The translations under genes were made by a program, and so were the position numbers. Below are positions 1 through 9,704 of a DNA stretch of 64,000 bases, in pieces. The notes below the pieces were generated by a model. It had not been told where the DNA came from and did not search any database. It was given only the letters and a program-made list of their open reading frames with translations. The DNA comes from DASUPK01 sp963804595 (GTDB taxonomy: Bacteria; Actinomycetota; Thermoleophilia; Solirubrobacterales; 70-9): assembly GCA_963804595.1 (NCBI GenBank), contig CAWDQZ010000004.1:124001-188000 (forward strand), given 5' to 3'. Positions within the stretch are counted from its first letter, which is position 1. Every line of letters starts with the position of its first letter.

Positions 1-355
1 GCCGGCCGCGCAGGGCACGCTGGGCGAAGGCCTCGATCCCGATGGCGATGCGCTCCGACGCGGGCACCACCATCGAACGGCCCGCACGGTCGCGTGCCCT
101 TGCGTCTTCCATGGCATCCCGCATCGCGTCGACCTCGTGCTGCGAGGCCTCACGGAAGACCTCCGCGAAGAGGTCGGACTTGGAGGGGAAGTGGCGGTAG
201 ACGGTCCCCACGGCGACCCCCGCCCGATCCGCCACCGGAGCGACCTGTGCGGCCGCGTAGCCCCCCTCGGCGATCAGCTGACGGGCGGCGGTCGTGATCC
301 GAAGCCGGGTCTCGGCGAGGCGGGCCTCGGTGCGTTCGGTGCTGCGATAGGGCAC
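1..355 (-). CDS. TetR-family transcriptional regulator (C-terminus beyond window edge)
   Basis: This is the N-terminal 118 residues of a TetR-type repressor read on the minus strand; the rest lies before base 1. I place the start at a GTG at 355-353, giving VPYRSTERTEARLAETR. The DNA-binding helix-turn-helix is clear around residues 15-60: ITTAARQLIAEGGYAAAQ, then VADRAGVAVGTVYRHFPSKS, the classic TetR recognition-helix pattern. The ligand-binding domain is only begun. The gene diverges from the cyclic-nucleotide-binding gene at 423, and the 67 bp between them hold a perfect inverted repeat, so autoregulation and control of that neighbour are likely. The inducer cannot be inferred. Confidence 0.85.
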   Translation of the reverse strand, partial: MPYRSTERTEARLAETRLRITTAARQLIAEGGYAAAQVAPVADRAGVAVGTVYRHFPSKSDLFAEVFREASQHEVDAMRDAMEDARARDRAGRSMVVPASERIAIGIEAFAQRALRGR

Positions 356-360
356 AGGCC

Positions 361-386
361 AAGAAGTGAACCAAGATTCACTTCTT
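361..386. promoter_or_regulatory. Perfect inverted repeat, probable TetR operator
   Basis: AAGAAGTGAA (361-370) and TTCACTTCTT (377-386) are exact reverse complements separated by 6 bp (CCAAGA). The site lies 5 bp before the GTG start of the TetR gene and 36 bp before the divergent cNMP-binding gene. TetR dimers usually bind such palindromes between divergent genes, so this is the natural operator candidate. Binding itself is inferred. Confidence 0.75.
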
Positions 387-422
387 GTGTCAATCCCGAT
401 CGGCGAGTAGGATCGCCGCCGC

Positions 423-830
423 GTGCCGGAGATGGAGGACAAACTCGCGAGCGTCCCACTGTTCTCGGGGGTCAAACCGAAGGAGCTGAAGAAGCTCAGC
501 AAGCGGATGACCGAGCGCAGCTTCAACGAGGGGGACGAGATCACCCGGGAGGGCGAGAGCGGGATCGGCTTCTTCGTGATCGAGGACGGGAACGCGACGG
601 TCAGCGTCGCGGGCGACATCGTCCGCACGCTGGGCCCCGGCGACCACTTCGGCGAGATCGCCCTGATCGACAGCGGGCCGCGCTCGGCGACCATCATCGC
701 GGGCACCGACCTCCGCTGCCGCGGCATGTCGGCCTGGGAGTTCAGGCCGTTCGTCGAGGAGCACCCCGAGGTCGCCTGGGCGCTGCTCGAGACGCTCGTC
801 AGCCGCCTGCGCGACGCGCAGACGCACTGA
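423..830 (+). CDS. Cyclic nucleotide-binding (Crp-type cNMP domain) protein
   Basis: A 135-residue protein that is almost entirely one cyclic-nucleotide-binding beta-roll: VPLFSGVKPKELKKLSKRM, then GDEITREGESGIGFFVIEDG, and the phosphate-binding cassette region FGEIALIDSGPRSATIIAG. The conserved FGE...L...RSA elements that contact cAMP or cGMP are visible. No helix-turn-helix follows, so it is a stand-alone sensor domain and not a full Crp regulator. The start is GTG at 423; an ATG at 432 is an alternative. It converges on the cyclase-ATPase gene, whose stop lies only 3 bp away, which suggests (inference) a local cyclic-nucleotide signalling pair. Its partner protein is unknown. Confidence 0.85.
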   Translation: MPEMEDKLASVPLFSGVKPKELKKLSKRMTERSFNEGDEITREGESGIGFFVIEDGNATVSVAGDIVRTLGPGDHFGEIALIDSGPRSATIIAGTDLRCRGMSAWEFRPFVEEHPEVAWALLETLVSRLRDAQTH

Positions 831-833
831 CGC

Positions 834-3800
834 TCAGCTCGCAGGGAGCGTCGCCCCGAGCCGCTCGAATGTCTCCTTCGCCTGCTCGCGCTCGGACCCG
901 CCGAGCAGCCAGCCCGTGCGGGCCGCTTGGAACGGGCATCCCATCTCCTCGAAGAGGGCTCTCGACTCACGGACGAGGCCCTCGTCGGAGGCGTGTAGCC
1001 CCCTGGCGCGGAGCAGGATGCCCCGCGCATAGCGATCCTGGCCGACCCGCGGCTCGGCCCAGGCGATGGCCTCTCCGGCGTCCTCGCGACCGGCGCGGAT
1101 GAACGCCTCGGCTCGGCTGCAGGCGTAGGTGGCCGTCCACTGGCTGCCGGCGACCGGGTCCGATCCGATCGCGACGGCGTCGGCGAACCGGCCCCGGTGG
1201 ATTTCGAGGTCGATGTTGAACATGTAGACGCCGCATCTCTGCTCCGGGTCCCTGTGGCTGAGGTTGCGGGCATGGGCCATCCAGTCGTCGGCCGCCGGCT
1301 CATCGCCCCGGTAGCCGAGGGCCGCGGCGGTGCACGCCGCGGGCGTGGCGAATGCGCCCATCGGCGGCCGCCCGGCCTCGTCCCAGGCCTTGCGCGCACC
1401 CTCGCCCAGCTCGATCGCGCGGTCCCAGTCCCCGAGGAAGAAGTTCGGCATCAGCTCGCGCTGGTACTCGGCCATCTCGACGCCGCGGGCGCGGTCGACG
1501 TCGGCCCCGCGCTGAGCGTACGCCAGCGCCTGTTCGAATTCGCCGACCTGGATCAGGCAGAGGACCATCATGTGGAGCGCGTCCGAGATCTCCACGTCGA
1601 GTGCGTGGGTTCGGGGGGCGGCCTCGAGCAGCTGGAGCCTCTCGCGGGTGTGCTCGACGGCGTCGAGCTGCCTCCCTTCCAGCCAGTCGCTCGCGGTGAC
1701 GGCGTCGAGCGCGTTCTGGAGCAGCTGGCGGTCGTCGGCCCGGCGTGCCAGCTCGAGGCCCTCCTGCGCGGGTTTCGCCATCGCCTCGGGGTCCTTGCTC
1801 ATCCAGGCGAGCCACGCGTCGTCGAGGCGCAGCCGGGCGCAGGTGACCAGATCGTCGTCGGAGGCGAGCTCGTGGCCGCGCTGCAGCATCGCGGTGAGCT
1901 CGGTGACCGGCGGGTCTCCGGCGATCCCATGCATCCTCGCGCCGATCTCGACGCTGCGGGCGTAGGCGGCGGCCGCACGATCGGTGTCGCCCTCGCGCTC
2001 GGCGGCCTCCGCGGCCTCCTGGAAGAGGCGCATGCCGAGATCGCCCCGCCAGCCACGCAGCGCGACCTCGCCCGCGGCGACCAAGGCGTCATGTCGCCCG
2101 ACCCCGTCGTCGGCGAGTCTCGCCGCCTCCTCGTAGAGCTGGCGCCCGCGGGCGGCGGCGCCGCGGCGCACCGCCGCGTCGGCGGCGGCCACGACCGCGT
2201 CGCGCGCGGCTCGGCGACGCTCGTCGGTGGGGTCGAGGTCCTGCGCGTGGTCGAGGTGGTACGCGATCAGCTCGGGCCGCTCCGCGAACTCGTCACGGGC
2301 CCGGAGCGCCTCCACGGCGCGCTCGTGGAGCTCCGCCCGCTGCCGGCGGGGCAGCGAGTTGTACGCAACCTCTCGGATCAGCTGGTGGCGGAAGACGTAG
2401 TGCCCGGCCTCTGAGCCGGGACGCTCCTGGACCAGCGCCCGCCGCCGCAGGGACCAGAGCCAATCTGTGGGATCGGCACCTAGCAGATCGCCGAGCGGTC
2501 CCTGGGAGAAGGTGTGCCCGAGGACCGCTGCGTACTGGAGGGTCCGCTTCTCTTCGACGGGCAGCTGGTCGATTCGGGCGGCGATCGCCGCCTGCACCGT
2601 GTCGGGCAGCGTCCCGGCGGCGGCCTCGCCGCCCTCGCCGATCCGGCGCGAGACCTCCTCGGTGAAGAAGGGGTTGCCGCCCGCCGCGTCCGCGATCCGC
2701 GCGGCCTCGGCCCGCTGATCCTGCGGCAGGAGCAGCTCAGCGAGGCGCGTCGCGGCCTCGTGGTCGAGGGGCAGAAGCTCGAGCTGAGTGTTGTTGCGCG
2801 CCGCGCGGCCGAACTGGGGGCGGCGCTCGGCGAGCTCCGGCCGGCTGGTGCAGAGGACCAGGATCGGCGCGTCATGGATCCCGTAGGCCACGTCCTCGAG
2901 GAGCTCCAGGGTTCCCTCGTCCGCCCAGTGCGCGTCGTCCACGCCGATCGCGAGGGGCCGGTCGTTCGCGAGCAGCGCGACGAACCGGCGCCAGGCGCGG
3001 CCGAGCTCCTCCTCGGCGTCGCAGTCGGGAGCGCCGCGGATGGCGACGGTCAGCCCCGTGGCGATCTGGTCGGCGTCGGTGGCCCCGAGGTCGGCGAGCC
3101 TCCCGGCGAGTGCGACCTCCACCTCGTCCGGCGGCGCATCGGTCGAGAGGCCCGCGGCGTCGCGCAGGATCTCGCCGAGCGCCCAGAAGGCGATGCCCTC
3201 GCCATAGGGAGGGCTGCGGCCGACCATCGTCCGCCACGGGTCAGGGTCGGAGCGCAACTCGCCGAAGAGCTCGGCGCCGAGGCGGGTCTTGCCGATTCCG
3301 GACTCGCCGATCACGGTGACGAGCTGCGGGAGGCGCTCCCGAGCCGCGCGCCGAGCGATCAGGCGCAGCATGTCGAGGTCGTCATCCCTGCCGACCAGCC
3401 GGACGCCCGATTGCGCGGTCTCGGGCTCCACCGCGATCGCGCGGTAGGCCCCGATGGAGCCGGGAATCCCCTTCGCGTCGACGGCGCCGTTGGCCTCCAG
3501 CCTCGCCCGCCGGCAGGCGCGTGCGGCCCGCTCGCCGACCAGCACCTCACCCGGCTCAGCCGCCTGCTGCAGGCGGGCGGCGGCGTTGACGGCCTCGCCG
3601 GTGACGCGCAGGTCGCCCGGCGCCCTGGACCGAGAGGACCTCGCCGGTTTCGATCCCGACCCGGACTGCCAGCCCGCCATCGAGCTCGGCCACCCGCTCG
3701 GCGACGGCCAGGCCGGCCGCCACCGCGCGGTCCGGGTCGTCGCCGTGTGCGACCGGGGCGCCGAAGACGGCCATCACCGCGTCGCCGATGTACTTCTCGA

Positions 3801-3963
3801 CGGTGCCGCCATGCTGCTCGAGCGCGCTGCTCGCCGCCTCGAAGAAGGGCTCGAGCCGGCCGCGGAGATCCTCAGGATCGAGCTGGGTCGCGAGCTTGGT
3901 CGAGCCGACCAGATCGGCGAACAACATCGTGGCGATCTTCCGCTCTCCACCCAAGCTGGCCAT
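834..3963 (-). pseudogene. Class III adenylate/guanylate cyclase-AAA ATPase regulator, frameshifted
   Basis: Two overlapping minus-strand frames make one protein of about 1,040 residues. The first (3963 down to about 3620) is a class III nucleotidyl cyclase domain: MLFADLVGSTKLA and EKYIGDAVMAVFGAP carry the metal-binding aspartates. The second (to 834) resumes with GDLRVTGEAVNAAARLQQA, the rest of the cyclase, then an AAA ATPase with P-loop GESGIGKTRLG and Walker B IGVDDAHWADEG, then a long helical TPR-like region. The break is at a CCC run (3616-3618): removing one base restores a continuous reading frame. This architecture is common in actinobacterial signalling ATPases. Either the gene is broken or the base is a consensus error; I favour the error because both parts are otherwise intact. 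Confidence 0.85.
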
Positions 3964-4046
3964 GTTTTGAAGATAACGCCGGTGGGGGAGGGTGTGGATT
4001 GTCGCCGGGGAGATGCCCGCGAAGCCCCACAGATAGATTCCTGACG

Positions 4047-5272
4047 ATGGCGAAGATCAAGGTGAAGAATCCGGTCGTCGAGCTCGACGGCGACGAGATG
4101 ACCCGGATCCTCTGGGCATTCATCAAGGACCGGCTGATCCTCCCCTACCTCGATCTCCGCCTGAAGTACTACGACCTCTCCATCCAGAAGCGCGACGAGA
4201 CCGACGACCAGATCACCGTCGACGCGGCGAACGCGATCAAGGAGTACGGGGTCGGGGTCAAGTGCGCCACGATCACGCCCGACGAGGCGCGGGTCGAGGA
4301 GTTCGGCCTCAAGCAGATGTATCGCTCGCCGAACGGGACGATCCGGAACATCCTCGGCGGGGTCATCTTTCGCGAGCCGATCGTGATCTCCAACGTGCCC
4401 AGGCTGGTCCCCGGTTGGACGAAGCCGATCGTGATCGGCCGTCATGCCTTCGGCGACCAGTACCGGGCGACCGACACCCTGATCCCCGAGGGGGGTGGCC
4501 GGCTCGTCCTCTCGTTCGAGCCCAACGACGACACCCAGGGCCCGATCGAGCTCGACGTCTACGACTTCCCCGCCGAGGAGGGCGCCGGGATCGCGATGGC
4601 GATGTACAACCGCGACGACTCGATCCGGGACTTCGCTCGGGCCTCGTTCCGCTACGGCCTCGATCGCGAGTTCCCCGTCTACATGTCGACCAAGAACACG
4701 ATCCTGAAGACATACGACGGGCGCTTCAAGGACCTCTTCGAGGAGGTCTTCGACTCCGAGTTCAAGGACGAGTTCGAGTCGAATGGCCTGACCTACGAGC
4801 ACCGCCTGATCGACGACATGGTCGCCGCCGCGCTCAAGTGGGAGGGGGGCTACGTCTGGGCGTGCAAGAACTACGACGGCGACGTGCAGTCCGACACGGT
4901 CGCGCAGGGCTTCGGGTCACTCGGCCTGATGACCAGCGTGCTGATGACGGCCGACGGGAAGACGGTCGAGGCCGAGGCGGCCCATGGCACGGTCACCCGC
5001 CACTACCGGCAGCACCAGGAGGGCAAGGCGACCTCGACCAACCCGATCGCCTCGATCTTCGCCTGGACCCGGGGCCTCCAGGCCCGGGGCCGGATGGACG
5101 AGACGCCCGAGGTCAGTGAGTTCGGCGAGAGGCTCGAGCGCGTCTGCATCCAAACGGTGGAGAGCGGGAAGATGACCAAGGACCTCGCACTCCTGATCGG
5201 CCCCGATCAGGAGTTCCAGACCACCGAGGAGTTCCTCGCTTCCATCGACGAGAACTTGAGGAAGGAGATGGC

Positions 5273-5276
<4 letters not shown>
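4047..5276 (+). CDS. icd: NADP-dependent isocitrate dehydrogenase
   Basis: A 409-residue enzyme converting isocitrate plus NADP+ to 2-oxoglutarate, CO2 and NADPH in the cytoplasmic TCA cycle. It is the homodimeric, eukaryote-like type: it opens MAKIKVKNPVVELDGDEM, carries the substrate loop SPNGTIRN with Ser94 at the position known from that family, the metal-binding DDMVAA segment, and the cofactor region EAAHGTVTRHYRQHQEG. The ATG at 4047 was chosen because the family signature begins immediately; the open frame runs far upstream only as antisense of the cyclase gene. Its TGA overlaps the ATG of the malate dehydrogenase gene (ATGA, 5273-5276), so the two TCA genes are translationally coupled. 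Confidence 0.97.
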
Positions 5277-6263
<987 letters not shown>

Positions 6264-6266
6264 CGG

Positions 6267-6629
6267 TTACGTCCCGGGGTGGTAGCCCTTGCCCTTGCGC
6301 TTGATGCGTCCCTCCTTCTGTAGGTCGGGCAGCACCCGGTAGAGGTAATTCGGATGGTTGAGCTTCATCTTGCGGCCGAGCTCCGAGACACTGATCCCGG
6401 GGTTCTCCTTGATGATCCGGACAGCCTGGTCGGCGCGTGTCGAGCCGCGACGCCGGCGAGTGGCGGTCGTCGATCCGCGCGATCCGCGCGGCCGGCCGGG
6501 CCCGCGGCGAGCGCTGCGGCCCAGTCCCGCGAGGGCGGCCTCGATCTGCTTGCGCTCTTCGTCGAGCTCGCGCAACCTGCGCTCGAGCAGCGTCCTTGCC
6601 TGATCGACGGTGTTGGAGACCCTTGGCAT
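6267..6629 (-). CDS. Small winged-helix regulator with an AT-hook-like linker
   Basis: A 120-residue basic protein. Residues 1-40 are a charged helix (LLERRLRELDEERKQIEAAL), probably a coiled-coil dimerisation element. The middle contains RRGPGRPRGSRG, resembling an AT-hook that enters the DNA minor groove. The C-terminal 55 residues (ADQAVRIIKENPGISVSELG, then NYLYRVLPDLQKEGRI) form a winged helix. It converges on mdh with 3 bp between the stops and diverges from the hydroxyacid dehydrogenase at 6688. Repeated ACGGTTA motifs occur at its promoter and at its stop and could be its own sites (inference). Similar small proteins are frequent in actinobacteria, but I cannot name a target. Confidence 0.75.
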   Translation of the reverse strand: MPRVSNTVDQARTLLERRLRELDEERKQIEAALAGLGRSARRGPGRPRGSRGSTTATRRRRGSTRADQAVRIIKENPGISVSELGRKMKLNHPNYLYRVLPDLQKEGRIKRKGKGYHPGT

Positions 6630-6654
6630 TCCTTTGAGTCCTCTCTATCGAAGT

Positions 6655-6680
6655 GACGGTTACATGCACCGTAACGGTTA
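6655..6680. promoter_or_regulatory. ACGGTTA direct repeats with a GTTAC/GTAAC palindrome, candidate operator
   Basis: ACGGTTA occurs at 6656-6662 and again at 6674-6680, 18 bp apart, and the inner GTTAC (6659-6663) and GTAAC (6671-6675) form an inverted repeat. The block lies in the 58 bp between the divergent winged-helix gene and the hydroxyacid dehydrogenase. A third ACGGTTA lies at 6263-6269 over the stop of the winged-helix gene. Spacing and position fit a dimeric regulator site; binding is inferred. Confidence 0.5.
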
Positions 6681-6687
6681 GGTTGAA

Positions 6688-7656
6688 ATGAGTATGAATG
6701 CGAAAGCTCAGGTCGTGGTGGTGGCGAGGGTGCTGCTACCGGCGGGTATCGAGCCGCTGCGCGAGCGGTTTGAGGTCAGGGAGGGCGGCCTGGACGTGAC
6801 CCGGGAGCGAGTCCTCGAGCTGGTTCCGGGCGCCAGCGCTTTCGTTCCGGACCCCAGCGTCACGGTCGACACCGAGTTGCTCGACGCCTGCGGTGATGGG
6901 CTGCGGGTCGTAGCGAACTTCGCGGTCGGCTACGACAACGTCGATCTCGAGGCCTGTCGCGAGCGCGGCGTGATCGTCACCAACACGCCCGACGTGCTGA
7001 CCGAAGCAACCGCGGAGCTGGCGCTGGCCCTCACCCTCGCGGCCGCGCGCCGGATGAGCGACGCCGAGCGCGACCTGCGTGCCGGGCGCTGGGGCGGCTG
7101 GGACCCAGCGGCGTATCGCGGTATCGAGATAGCGGGCTCGACCGTCGGAGTGGTCGGGATCGGTCGGATCGGCCATCGCTACGCGCGGCTCGCCCACGGC
7201 CTGGGCGCCGAGATCGTCTACGCCGGCCGGACCGGGAAGCCCGAGGCTGAGAACGAGCTGGGAGCCAGGCGGCTGCATCTCGACGAGCTGCTCGAAGCTG
7301 CCGACGTGGTCAGCCTGCACGCACCGGCCAATCCCGACACGCGCGGGCTGATCGGCGCCAGCGAGGTCGAGCTGATCGGACCTGACGGCGTTCTGGTCAA
7401 TACCTCCCGCGGACCGCTCGTCGATTCCGACGCGGTCGCCGCGGCACTGGAGGCGGGCACGCTGGGCGCCGCCGGCTTGGACGTCTATGACGGCGAGCCG
7501 AACGTCCCGCAGCGCCTGCTCGAGGCGCCGCGCTGCGTGCTGCTGCCGCACATCGGCTCAGCCACGGTGCCCGCACGCGACGGGATGGCCCGCGCTGCGG
7601 CGGACAACGTGATCGCCGTGCTGGAGGGGCGGGAGCCCCCCAGCCGCGTGGTCTAG
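6688..7656 (+). CDS. D-2-hydroxyacid dehydrogenase (glyoxylate/hydroxypyruvate reductase-like)
   Basis: A 322-residue NAD(P)-dependent dehydrogenase that interconverts 2-oxoacids and D-2-hydroxyacids. The substrate half includes VVANFAVGYDNVDLEAC and GVIVTNTPDVLTEATAELA. The Rossmann motif is VGVVGIGRIGHRYARLAHGLG (about residues 152-172). The catalytic set is complete: Arg241 (NTSRGPLVD), Glu270 (YDGEPNVP) and His288 (LPHIGSAT). The pattern resembles glyoxylate/hydroxypyruvate reductases more than PGDH-type serA, since no ACT domain follows. The start is ATG at 6688; a second ATG lies two codons on. Its TAG shares a CTAG with the stop of the convergent gene at 7653. The exact substrate cannot be read from sequence. 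Confidence 0.92.
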   Translation: MSMNAKAQVVVVARVLLPAGIEPLRERFEVREGGLDVTRERVLELVPGASAFVPDPSVTVDTELLDACGDGLRVVANFAVGYDNVDLEACRERGVIVTNTPDVLTEATAELALALTLAAARRMSDAERDLRAGRWGGWDPAAYRGIEIAGSTVGVVGIGRIGHRYARLAHGLGAEIVYAGRTGKPEAENELGARRLHLDELLEAADVVSLHAPANPDTRGLIGASEVELIGPDGVLVNTSRGPLVDSDAVAAALEAGTLGAAGLDVYDGEPNVPQRLLEAPRCVLLPHIGSATVPARDGMARAAADNVIAVLEGREPPSRVV

Positions 7657-8306
7657 CTCGACTCTGTCTGCTCGTCGGACACCGCTGTCTTGCGACTCCT
7701 CGGCAGCGTCCCCATGATCGCGTCCCAAAGGGGCGAGGAGACGCCGAAGCCGTAGCGGTGGTCCTGGAAGTGATGGCGCATGTGGTGGGTGCGCAGCTGC
7801 TTCCCGAACTTCGTCCTCGGCACGTGGTGGTGCAGGTGGTAGTGCATGTAGTCGTAGGTCAGGTAGCCGAGGATGAAGCCGGAGAAGGCGGGGAAAGCGT
7901 GCGGCGTCCCGAAGACCAGGACGTAGAGTCCGAGGAAGAGGGCCGCGAGGGGGACGCTGACGGCGGGGGGCATGACCAGCCGCATCGCGTCGTTCGGGTG
8001 GTCGTGGTGGACGCCGTGGATGATGAAGTGGACGCGGTCGCCGCCCCGGAACTTCGGCTCCCAGTGGAAGAAAAGGCGATGCAGCCAGTACTCGGTCAGC
8101 GTCCAGATCACGAGGCCGGAGAGGAAGAGCAGGACGGTGGTTCCGAGGGCGAGGCCGCGGTCGATCCCGAGCCAGATGCCGCCGACCACGACCGGCACGA
8201 AGATCAGCGCCGGGATGATCGGATGGACTCGGGAGAAGAAGTCCAGAAAGCGGCTCTCGAACATCGGGGGAGAGGCCGAGAGCCGGGCTGTCCTTTCATG
8301 CGCCAT
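7653..8306 (-). CDS. Fatty acid hydroxylase/sterol desaturase-superfamily membrane diiron protein
   Basis: A 217-residue membrane protein with at least four hydrophobic segments and the histidine clusters that bind two irons: EYWLHRLFFHWEP, HGVHHDHPND, YMHYHLHHHVP and HHMRHHFQDHRYG. Family members hydroxylate or desaturate fatty acyl chains or sterols, or form carotenoid hydroxylases, using O2. The arrangement is closest to FA2H-type fatty-acid 2-hydroxylases, though the substrate is not certain. I start at the ATG at 8306 (MAHERTARL), because the longer open frame to 8462 adds a low-quality leader. It converges with the hydroxyacid dehydrogenase, sharing CTAG at 7653-7656. A product-substrate link between the two (2-hydroxy acids) is possible but speculative. 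Confidence 0.88.
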   Translation of the reverse strand: MAHERTARLSASPPMFESRFLDFFSRVHPIIPALIFVPVVVGGIWLGIDRGLALGTTVLLFLSGLVIWTLTEYWLHRLFFHWEPKFRGGDRVHFIIHGVHHDHPNDAMRLVMPPAVSVPLAALFLGLYVLVFGTPHAFPAFSGFILGYLTYDYMHYHLHHHVPRTKFGKQLRTHHMRHHFQDHRYGFGVSSPLWDAIMGTLPRSRKTAVSDEQTESS

Positions 8307-8460
8307 CGGCGCTGATCTTAGCGAGAGGCCCTCCGAGCCAGAAGGTTTTGTGGTGCTTGCGAAAGTCGTGACCAACCCGTGAAAAAAGAACAGCGCCATT
8401 TGCGAGGTTGCGCGTGACGCACGCCTGAGGAGGTGCCATAGTGAGCGTCCGCCGCGGGGC

Positions 8461-8748
8461 ATGAGAGGAGCCCCGCCCGGTGATCAGATCGGGGTGAAGG
8501 ACCCCGGGGAGAACGAGACGAGAGAGGATGGGCGACCCTTGGCCGACGGTCGAGCGCGCAATGCTGCGGTGAGCTGCGAGGACTGCTTCTTCAGGCGCCG
8601 CAGCCTCTGCGCCCTCGGTCTCGACTCGCCCTGCCCCACCTTCAGGCCCGACACGCCCGACGGCCTGGTGCCCCCGCGGCAGCCCGCGCTCCTCATGAGG
8701 GACAGACGCGAGCCGGTCGAGCCGCAGGTTGCCGTCCAGGCGGCGTAG
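8461..8748 (+). CDS. Cys-rich small protein with CxxC-x8-C-x6-C motif
   Basis: A 95-residue protein of unknown function. Its second half has CEDCFFRRRSLCAL followed by GLDSPCPTFRP, four cysteines spaced C-x2-C-x8-C-x6-C, which may bind zinc or an iron-sulfur cluster, then a Pro-rich tail (PPRQPALLMR). The N-terminal 35 residues are charged and probably disordered. I recall similar small proteins in related actinobacteria but cannot name a family. The ATG at 8461 overlaps the TGA of a seven-codon reading frame that has its own good ribosome-binding site (GAGGAGG, 8428-8434). That could be a leader peptide, or a sign that the true start is upstream with a frame error. No membrane segment is visible. 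Confidence 0.6.
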   Translation: MRGAPPGDQIGVKDPGENETREDGRPLADGRARNAAVSCEDCFFRRRSLCALGLDSPCPTFRPDTPDGLVPPRQPALLMRDRREPVEPQVAVQAA

Positions 8749-8798
8749 CAGGCCGTTCAAACCCCGTACAGTGCCCGCGGGGCCATGGGACCCGCGCC

Positions 8799-9590
8799 TT
8801 GAGAATCACCATCCTGGGCAAGTCGCCGTCCTGGCAGGACGCCGGGGGGGCGTGCAGCGGCTATCTGATCGAGACCGACGAGACGAAGGTCCTGCTGGAC
8901 TGCGGCAACGGCGTGTTCGGCAAGCTCCGCGAGCAGATCGACTACACCGAGCTCGACGGGGTGATCATCTCCCACCTCCACGCCGATCACTTCCTCGACC
9001 TGGTTCCCTACTCATACGCCCTGATCTACGCGCCGAAGCAACAGCCGGTCGCGGTTCACACCTGGGACGGGACCGAGCATCCGGCGCGTCCGCGGCTCGT
9101 CGCCCCGCCGAATGCCGTGGAGACGTTCCGCCGGGTGGTCGGCGCCTGGGGCAACGACGACCTGATCGAGAGCGCCTTCCGGATCGAGGAGTACGCCCCC
9201 GGCGACACCGTTGAGATCGGCGAGATTCGCGCCACCTTCCACCCGGTGCCCCACTTCGTCGAGACGTTCGCGGTGCGGATCAGCTCCGACGAAAGCGGCG
9301 ATCTCGTCTACAGCGCCGACACCCGCCCCGGGAACGAGATCGTCGAGGCGGCCCGCGACGCCGACCTGCTCTTCATCGAGGGGACCCTGCCGCGACCGGA
9401 GCGAACCGGCAACCGCGGGCACCTCACTCCGGAGGAGGCGGGTGCGCACGCGCGCGAGGCCGGCGCCAGGCGGGTCGTCATCACCCACATCTCCGATGAG
9501 CTCGGCGATGACTGGGCACGGGAGGAGGCTGAGAAGGGCTTCGGCGCACCGGTCGAGATCGCCCGCGAGGGTGCTGTTTACGAGGTCTGA
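8799..9590 (+). CDS. MBL-fold (beta-CASP-less, RNase Z-like) metal-dependent hydrolase
   Basis: A 263-residue metallo-beta-lactamase-fold protein. The zinc-binding motif is IISHLHADHFLDL, with further metal ligands in HPVPHFVETFAVRI, VYSADTRPG and VVITHISDE. The compact pattern matches the RNase Z/phosphodiesterase-like branch of the superfamily (MRITILGKSPSWQDAGGACS at the start), but no tRNA-processing exosite is evident, so the substrate is unassigned. The frame has no ATG before the domain, and the start appears to be TTG at 8799, since the first beta-strand begins with the next codon. It is followed by a dispersed-repeat copy at 9591-9690 and then the hsp20-lon operon. Confidence 0.85.
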   Translation: MRITILGKSPSWQDAGGACSGYLIETDETKVLLDCGNGVFGKLREQIDYTELDGVIISHLHADHFLDLVPYSYALIYAPKQQPVAVHTWDGTEHPARPRLVAPPNAVETFRRVVGAWGNDDLIESAFRIEEYAPGDTVEIGEIRATFHPVPHFVETFAVRISSDESGDLVYSADTRPGNEIVEAARDADLLFIEGTLPRPERTGNRGHLTPEEAGAHAREAGARRVVITHISDELGDDWAREEAEKGFGAPVEIAREGAVYEV

Positions 9591-9690
9591 GCGACAGCCA
9601 GGCCGCTCCACCATGAGCGAGGGGCTAAGCCCCGAGCGGTTATGTGGGGCGGCCGCTTGCTGTCGCGTTCTGATTGCGAAGCCGTGCCCA
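9591..9690 (+). repeat. Dispersed intergenic repeat, copy A (short form)
   Basis: This copy fills the gap between the MBL gene and hsp20. It shares blocks with copies at 27820 and 36850: CCAGGCCGCTCCAC near 9598, CCCGAGCGGTTATGTGG at 9631-9647, GCGGCCGCTTG around 9649-9659, and GCGAAGCCGTGCCC near the end. It lacks the internal GGGTCGCGCTATCGCGCGCC hairpin seen in the other two, so it looks like a deletion derivative. No coding potential is visible. Confidence 0.65.
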
Positions 9691-9704
9691 CTACCCTGTC
9701 TGAG

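Noticed and set aside
1197..2414. Long plus-strand open frame opposite the cyclase-ATPase
   Set aside because: It is the antisense of a well-matched AAA-ATPase/TPR region. Its translation has no domain sense and is rich in the residues expected from reading GC-rich coding DNA backwards.
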